The position numbers and the translations under genes were made by a program. DNA of 10,583 nt from Treponema sp. (lineage in GTDB: Bacteria > Spirochaetota > Spirochaetia > Treponematales > Breznakiellaceae). This document shows positions 6,955 through 10,583 of the stretch, one piece after another. Location of the stretch: assembly GCA_031278025.1 (NCBI GenBank), contig JAITLF010000232.1, positions 1 to 10,583 of the forward strand, read 5' to 3'. Each line of letters begins with the position of its first letter. Position 1 is the stretch's first letter. The notes under the pieces were generated by a model. It saw nothing but the letters and a program-made list of their open reading frames with translations. It was not told the origin of the DNA and did not search any database.

Positions 6955-8506
6955 TTTGAACACCTCCCGCCATCATAAGCCCCAATGCCGCCTGGTCCAC
7001 ACCGTCCCCAGGCACACTGCCCACGATACGGCCCCGGAACATGACGTCAATGCGGTCCGACAGCTTTATAATCTCGCTTAATTCAAAGGACACCAAAAGC
7101 ACCGCTTTGCCCGCGTCCCGCTGCCCTACAATATACCGGTGTACGTATTCGATAGCCCCCACATCAAGCCCCCGCGTGGGATTCACGCAGATAAGGAGGT
7201 CCTTATCGTTGGTTACTTCCCGTGCGATGATGACCTTCTGCTGATTCCCTCCGGAAAGGCTGGACACCTTGTTCCCCACGCAGTCCCGTGGCCGGACGTC
7301 GAACTTTTCGATGAGCGCACGGGCGTGAGATGCGATAGTGTTTTTCTTCAAAAAGCCCCGTTGAGAGAACTGCCTTTCCTGCGCGTTTTGAAGCACCATG
7401 TTCTCCGCTACGGAAAAATCCATCACCAGGCCGTGCTTCTGCCGGTCTTCGGGGATAGAAGAAAGGCCGCTCTCGAAGATCATCCGGGGCGTTTTGTTGA
7501 AGACGTCCTTTCCTAAAAGGGTAATGGCCCCGGATTCGGCCTTCTGCAGCCCAGTCAAGGCAGCCACAAACTCGGACTGGCCGTTGCCGTCGACACCGGC
7601 TATGCCCACGATTTCTCCGGCGCGGACTGTAAGGTTGAGGCCGTTCACCGCCGGGTGATTCTGGTAGTTACGAACCACGAGGTTCTCCACGTTCAGAACC
7701 ACCGCATCAGGCTCCATTGCCTTCTTTTCTATCGAAAAGTCCACCGCCCGGCCCACCATCATGGCGGCCAAGTCTTCCTCGCTCACCTCCGATACCTTCA
7801 CCGTATCAATAGTTTTGCCCGCCCGGATGATGGTACACGCGTCGGCCATATTCTTGATTTCCGCCAGCTTGTGGGTGATGATGATGACCGTCTTCCCCTC
7901 GTTTATCAGGTTCCGGGTGATAATGCCCAGCTCGTCTATCTCCTGCGGGGTGAGGGATGCCGTCGGTTCGTCCAAAATCAGGATATCCGCCCCCCGGTAC
8001 AGCACCTTGAGAATCTCGACCCGCTGTTGCATCCCCACGGATATATCCTCAATTTTGGCGTCCGGGTCCACTTTAAGGTCATAGCGGTCGCTTAGGGCCT
8101 GCACGTCCGCCCTGGCCTTCCCGGTGTTGATGACGCCGAACCTCCGCAACGGTTCCATGCCCAGCACGATGTTTTCGGTTACGGTGAAAGGAGGAACCAG
8201 CATGAAATGCTGATGCACCATGCCTATGCCGTATTCAATCGCACGGGAAGGCGAGTCAATGGTGACTTTTTGGCCTTTAATGAAAATTTCCCCGGAAGTC
8301 GGCTGAAGCAGCCCGTAAAGCACATTCATCAGGGTACTCTTACCGGCGCCGTTTTCGCCAAGAAGGGCGTGAACCGACTGCCGGACTACGTTAAGACATA
8401 TATTGTCATTGGCCTTAAAAGACCCGAACATCATGGTGATGTTCCGCATATCGACCGCATAGGGCGGATCCGCCGCCGTTCCGGTATTGATACCAAGCTT
8501 ACTCAT
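6941..8506 (-). CDS. Nucleoside-type ABC transporter ATPase with two nucleotide-binding domains (NupO/YufO-like)
   Basis: A 521-residue double ATPase that powers the importer. The N-terminal domain is canonical: Walker A GENGAGKS (50-57), signature SVGMQQR (156-162), Walker B ILILDE (175-180, catalytic E180) and switch H212. The C-terminal domain is degenerate: GVDGNGQS (304-311) lacks the Walker A lysine, the signature LSGGNQQK (417-424) is kept, and VNPTRGLD (441-448) has N in place of the catalytic glutamate. This asymmetry is normal for the sugar/nucleoside double ATPases (RbsA-like and NupO-like). The ATG at 8506 follows AAGGAG by six bases; an in-frame ATG at 8581 would add 25 unlike residues. 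The gene is separated from the lipoprotein gene by a terminator-like hairpin and overlaps permease 1. Confidence 0.94.
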   Translation of the reverse strand: MSKLGINTGTAADPPYAVDMRNITMMFGSFKANDNICLNVVRQSVHALLGENGAGKSTLMNVLYGLLQPTSGEIFIKGQKVTIDSPSRAIEYGIGMVHQHFMLVPPFTVTENIVLGMEPLRRFGVINTGKARADVQALSDRYDLKVDPDAKIEDISVGMQQRVEILKVLYRGADILILDEPTASLTPQEIDELGIITRNLINEGKTVIIITHKLAEIKNMADACTIIRAGKTIDTVKVSEVSEEDLAAMMVGRAVDFSIEKKAMEPDAVVLNVENLVVRNYQNHPAVNGLNLTVRAGEIVGIAGVDGNGQSEFVAALTGLQKAESGAITLLGKDVFNKTPRMIFESGLSSIPEDRQKHGLVMDFSVAENMVLQNAQERQFSQRGFLKKNTIASHARALIEKFDVRPRDCVGNKVSSLSGGNQQKVIIAREVTNDKDLLICVNPTRGLDVGAIEYVHRYIVGQRDAGKAVLLVSFELSEIIKLSDRIDVMFRGRIVGSVPGDGVDQAALGLMMAGGVQNAAS

Positions 8507-8594
8507 CAGGACTCCTTCAAACCCTCGGCTCCTCTTCGGCGGGGTCATCCCTCTATCCCATACATATCGCTGTCGAATCACCCCACGGAAGCGG

Positions 8595-8612
8595 CAAGAA
8601 AGATTTTTCTTG
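8595..8612. other. Small perfect hairpin before the ATPase gene
   Basis: CAAGAAA (8595-8601) and TTTCTTG (8606-8612) form a 7-bp stem with a 4-nt loop. It follows the U-tract of the upstream terminator-like hairpin in the minus-strand transcript. It might block 3' exonucleases or form part of a processing site, but no function is shown. Confidence 0.45.
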
Positions 8613-8615
8613 ATA

Positions 8616-8661
8616 ATAAAAAATAAAAAAGAGTTTACGGGACAGTATCCCGCAAACTCTT
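8616..8661 (-). terminator. Intrinsic terminator or attenuator after the lipoprotein gene
   Basis: In the minus-strand transcript a 14-bp stem (8648-8661 with 8629-8642) around a 5-nt loop is followed by UUUUUUAUUUUUU. The single non-Watson-Crick position is a G-U pair in the minus-strand RNA but an A-C mismatch on the plus strand, so the structure suits minus-strand transcription. It lies 22 bases past the lipoprotein stop codon and 110 bases before the ATPase start. It should cap most transcripts after the lipoprotein gene, so that the binding protein is made in excess over the membrane parts. I see no strong second promoter between it and the ATPase. Confidence 0.85.
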
Positions 8662-8683
8662 CAAAATAGAACGCGCTGCCGGG

Positions 8684-9772
8684 TTAGTTCACTCCGGGCA
8701 TAGTGTATTTGCCGGGGAACAGGGCGTTTATCTCGGCGGCAGTGGCCGGAACCTTAATTTCGCCGGCGATGATCTTCGCCTTGACCGCCTCAACTTCGGT
8801 GATGACATCCTGGGGAATGTGGTTCCCGGTGGTGGCATAGTCTACGCCGCTGTTCGTCAGATTGTAACGCAGGGTACTGCCGCCCTTGAAGGTCCCCTTC
8901 CTCAACATGTCGGACACATCGTAAAGGGCGTTATCCACCCGTTTCAGGGCGCTGGTCAGGACATTGTCCGGGGCAATGTAGTTCTGGTCCATATCGACCC
9001 CGATGGCCCACTTGTTCTGCTCCCGGGCCGCTTCGATGACCCCCGCGCCGGTACCTCCCGCCGCCTGGTAGATGATGTCGGCGCCGTCGGCAAAATACTG
9101 GTTGGCGATGGCCTTGCCGGCAGCGGGATCGCTGAAGGAACCGGAATACTGACCCATGATCTGAACGTCAGGATTGGCGGTTAACACGCCGGCATAATAC
9201 CCCACCGCGAAATTCTCCATGGTGGGAGACGCGATGCCGTTGACATGGCCGACCTTTCCGGTCTTCGTAACCTTCCCGGCAATATAGCCCACGAGGAAAG
9301 AACATTCCTCGGCGGCAAACACCACGCCGGTAACGTTGTTGTTTGGCACCTGATCGGGACTGTACTCAAAGTCTATGATGGCAAACTGATTGTTGGGGTA
9401 GTCTTTGCCGGCTTGGGCTATGGCGTCTCCCAACATGAAACCGACCCCCCAGATAAGGTTGTAGCCCTCGTCCACAAAGGTATTAAAATTCGGGGCAAAG
9501 TTGCTTTCGTCCCTGGATTCGATATAGCGCACATTGACGCCCGTATCCTGCCCGAACCGCTGGAGCCCCTCCCAGGCACTCTGGTTGAAGGACTGGTCAT
9601 TCACCCCGCCGACATCGGTTACTAGTCCCACCTGGATTTTCTGAGCGTCGGACTGTTCTGCCTGAGCGCCGGATTGACTGCTGGAAGCCTCTTGTTTTTT
9701 ACAGCCCGCGAAACCAAGCAACGCAGACAGCAACACGAAAACTGACAGAATCAATAAATTGATTTTCTTCAT
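8684..9772 (-). CDS. BMP-family nucleoside-binding lipoprotein (PnrA/TmpC-like)
   Basis: The substrate-binding lipoprotein of the importer, 362 residues. A signal peptide with a lysine start and hydrophobic core (5-20) ends in GFAGC, with C24 as the lipidation site, followed by a Ser/Gln/Ala linker. The mature domain is a basic membrane protein fold: GLVTDVGGVNDQSFNQSAWEG (49-69), FAIIDFEYSPD (130-140), SFSDPAAGKAIANQ (212-225), AAGGTGAGVIEAAREQ (237-252) and WAIGVDMDQ (255-263). These parallel the T. pallidum purine-nucleoside receptor PnrA (TP0319), including the GVDxDQ motif near the ribose. The exact ligand is not decidable; the linked psuK/psuG genes make pseudouridine a candidate. Start 9772 is supported by a GGAGGAGGG Shine-Dalgarno region and by the signal peptide; an upstream in-frame start at 9874 would overlap the promoter. 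Confidence 0.93.
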   Translation of the reverse strand: MKKINLLILSVFVLLSALLGFAGCKKQEASSSQSGAQAEQSDAQKIQVGLVTDVGGVNDQSFNQSAWEGLQRFGQDTGVNVRYIESRDESNFAPNFNTFVDEGYNLIWGVGFMLGDAIAQAGKDYPNNQFAIIDFEYSPDQVPNNNVTGVVFAAEECSFLVGYIAGKVTKTGKVGHVNGIASPTMENFAVGYYAGVLTANPDVQIMGQYSGSFSDPAAGKAIANQYFADGADIIYQAAGGTGAGVIEAAREQNKWAIGVDMDQNYIAPDNVLTSALKRVDNALYDVSDMLRKGTFKGGSTLRYNLTNSGVDYATTGNHIPQDVITEVEAVKAKIIAGEIKVPATAAEINALFPGKYTMPGVN

Positions 9773-9805
9773 AAAAATTTTCCCTCCTCCGGGTTTGGTT
9801 AATTT

Positions 9806-9834
9806 ATGATAATAACTGGGAAATCCCTTGTCAA
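9806..9834 (-). promoter_or_regulatory. Sigma70-type promoter of the operon
   Basis: On the minus strand TTGACA (9829-9834) is followed by a 17-bp spacer and TATCAT (9806-9811), a perfect -35 box and a -10 box with one mismatch. The start of transcription should fall near 9799, leaving a leader of roughly 27 bases with the Shine-Dalgarno region. The spacer contains GGGAAATCCC (9818-9827), a short palindrome that could be an operator, though 4-bp arms are weak evidence. This is the only strong promoter I see for the whole minus-strand cluster. Confidence 0.85.
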
Positions 9835-9900
9835 GGCGGCGCGTTGCCTCAAAATTAATCTGGTATTCCGGCACGGTTGAACCGGTGAATTGGGGCGCAT

Positions 9901-9916
9901 CCGGCGCAAGCGCCGG
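9901..9916. repeat. GC-rich hairpin, 6-bp stem
   Basis: CCGGCG and CGCCGG flank a CAAG tetraloop. There is no T-run on either side. It lies upstream of the operon promoter, next to a second, larger palindrome, in DNA with no supported gene. Confidence 0.6.
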
Positions 9917-9934
9917 ACCGGGCCGTCCGCTCCA

Positions 9935-9968
9935 AATCCCAGCCCGCCTGCGGCTGAATTGTGGGATT
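9935..9968. repeat. Nested inverted repeat
   Basis: AATCCCA (9935-9941) pairs with TGGGATT (9962-9968). Inside, AGCC and GGCT form a second short stem around cgcctgc. The GC-rich nested form resembles dispersed palindromic intergenic repeats, but one window cannot show whether it is repeated in the genome. Confidence 0.5.
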
Positions 9969-10058
9969 CCCGCTTCTATCCCTTGCGCTTCGCGACGCGA
10001 TACGTTCTCCGGTCAGGAAGCAGCCCCACATTTTATAGCTGTCGGGATACGAGCTCTC

Positions 10059-10157
10059 CCTTCGTTTTTCCAAAACCAGGGTCGTCAAAAAAAGGAAAAC
10101 GCCCGAAACGCTGACAAAATAGAAGAGATTGCCCAATCCCAAAATGCCGTGCGTAAT
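10059..10157 (-). pseudogene. C-terminal remnant of an ABC-2 type permease
   Basis: On the minus strand this stretch reads ITHGILGLGNLFYFVSVSGV followed by FLFLTTLVLEKRR, a hydrophobic segment ending in a basic tail. It resembles the last membrane helix and tail of GldF/ABC-2 family permeases, which typically read RGVIDLxDLxYFxS then a leucine-rich helix and an LExRR end. The frame has no credible start: the first GTG (10199) lacks a Shine-Dalgarno sequence and the upstream DNA is AT-rich non-coding. The frame also runs on downstream through palindromic DNA to 9855 instead of stopping after the tail. The likeliest reading is a decayed gene fragment left by a deletion or rearrangement. The family match is from memory of the motif and has not been searched. 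Confidence 0.5.
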
Positions 10158-10217
10158 GGGCGCCTGACGTTCCCTGTTAGCGACGTTGGGGCGTACCACA
10201 TTGTTTTATTTTTCATT

Positions 10218-10245
10218 TATTCTTACACAAATATTCTTACACAAA
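10218..10245. repeat. 14-bp perfect tandem duplication
   Basis: TATTCTTACACAAA occurs twice in direct succession (10218-10231 and 10232-10245). Each copy contains TTACAC, a hexamer found three more times in the next 200 bp (10334-10339, 10355-10360 as GTGTAA, 10440-10445). The surrounding 10200-10345 region is strongly AT-rich compared with the operon. It could be a regulator-binding region or a relic of replication slippage. Confidence 0.75.
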
Positions 10246-10330
10246 ATTATTTTCTTAATATTCGCATTTTATTTTTTCATATTCCGTTTTATCCTTATAA
10301 TTTTATGAGGACAGATTTATCCCGTTTATC

Positions 10331-10361
10331 GTTTTACACACTTTATATTCCCCCGTGTAAA
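10331..10361. promoter_or_regulatory. Imperfect inverted repeat of TTTACAC
   Basis: GTTTTACAC near 10331-10339 and GTGTAAAC near 10355-10362 are inverted copies separated by 15 bases, with one extra T in the left arm. This is the form expected of a dyad operator or of a hairpin. There is no gene close enough to assign a target. Confidence 0.4.
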
Positions 10362-10465
10362 CGGACTTTTTTGGTGGTGATGCAGAAAGTATGATAAAGA
10401 AGGCAATGTAGCGGGAAGGTTGTGTGACGTATCATGTTTTTACACAGTCCGGCCCCCCAAAGGTA

Positions 10466-10493
10466 TTGTTTTTTCGGGATTCCATTGTATATT
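10466..10493 (+). promoter_or_regulatory. Possible plus-strand promoter
   Basis: TTGTTT (10466-10471), a 16-bp spacer and TATATT (10488-10493) lie just ahead of a Shine-Dalgarno sequence and ATG. The -10 box has one mismatch but the -35 box matches TTGACA at only three positions, in AT-rich DNA where such matches arise by chance. Confidence 0.35.
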
Positions 10494-10509
10494 AGTACCA
10501 GAGGAGCGA

Positions 10510-10583
10510 ATGATGATTGATAGGTTAAAATGCCGGCCCCCCCGCCGCGAAAAACGGGCAATAAGTTACCCCCCCCCCCCCAT
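10510..10583 (+). CDS. Possible start of an unrecognised gene with a poly-C tract, cut by the window edge
   Basis: GAGGAG (10501-10506) is followed four bases later by ATG ATG, and the frame stays open to the window end. It reads MMIDRLKCRPPRREKRAISY and then four prolines encoded by the C-run at 10569-10581. Only about 24 codons are visible and there is no recognisable domain. The support is the Shine-Dalgarno sequence plus the possible promoter at 10466-10493. It is divergent from the operon. It may equally be non-coding DNA. Confidence 0.3.
   Translation, partial: MMIDRLKCRPPRREKRAISYPPPP
10569..10581. repeat. 13-C homopolymer tract
   Basis: Thirteen consecutive C residues lie at the right edge, with a C7 run at 10537-10543 nearby. 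Tracts of this length are prone to slipped-strand length change. It falls inside the possible plus-strand ORF that starts at 10510. Being next to the window end, its length should be treated with care. Confidence 0.9.

Noticed and set aside
6941..8506. Degenerate second ATP site as a sign of gene decay
   Set aside because: Loss of the Walker A lysine and catalytic glutamate in the C-terminal domain is normal in this class of double ATPases.
8507..8581. Longer start for the ATPase
   Set aside because: The extra residues do not resemble the family and the Shine-Dalgarno sequence fits 8506.
9773..9874. Longer start for the binding lipoprotein
   Set aside because: It would bury the lipoprotein signal peptide and overlap the promoter at 9806-9834.
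9828..10394. Plus-strand 188-residue frame upstream of the operon
   Set aside because: It crosses palindromes, the antisense of the permease remnant and AT-rich DNA; its composition changes abruptly and there is no start signal.
10343..10561. Minus-strand 72-residue frame
   Set aside because: No Shine-Dalgarno sequence, no recognisable motif, and it overlaps the TTACAC motif region.

Overview
The window holds one long minus-strand gene cluster, read from right to left. It combines a nucleoside-type ABC importer (lipoprotein, ATPase, two permeases), a YjjI-family glycyl radical enzyme with its YjjW-type activase, and the two pseudouridine catabolism enzymes PsuK and PsuG. The overall character suggests an anaerobic, fairly GC-rich spirochaete, possibly related to the termite-gut treponemes. 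The evidence is a binding lipoprotein that resembles the treponemal PnrA/TmpC purine-nucleoside receptor in architecture, an oxygen-sensitive glycyl radical enzyme, and several GC-rich intergenic repeats. The lineage is an inference; no rRNA or other taxonomic marker is present.

Layout along transcription (high to low coordinates): 10200-10583 is AT-rich non-coding DNA with repeated TTACAC motifs and, at the right edge, a possible plus-strand ORF carrying a 13-C tract. About 10059-10157 contains what looks like the C-terminal remnant of an ABC-2 type permease. 9900-9968 holds palindromes. A strong sigma70-like promoter (TTGACA, 17 bp, TATCAT) at 9806-9834 precedes the lipoprotein gene (8684-9772). 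A hairpin with a U-tract (8616-8661) separates it from the ATPase (6941-8506), whose end overlaps permease 1 (5803-6954), which overlaps permease 2 (4859-5806). A GC-rich inverted-repeat element (4688-4830) separates the transport genes from yjjI (3121-4650), yjjW (2224-3096), psuK (1301-2227) and psuG (313-1239). A 21-bp tandem repeat lies just downstream of psuG (196-279).

Working model: nucleosides (pseudouridine is a good candidate) are captured by the lipoprotein and imported. PsuK makes pseudouridine 5'-phosphate, and PsuG splits it into uracil and ribose 5-phosphate. The YjjI/YjjW pair is the interesting unknown: it sits between the transporter and psuK, and yjjW overlaps psuK by an ATGA junction. 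This suggests that the glycyl radical enzyme acts on a nucleoside or one of its breakdown products. In enterobacteria yjjI/yjjW lie beside the deo nucleoside-catabolism operon, so the association recurs in a different gene setting.
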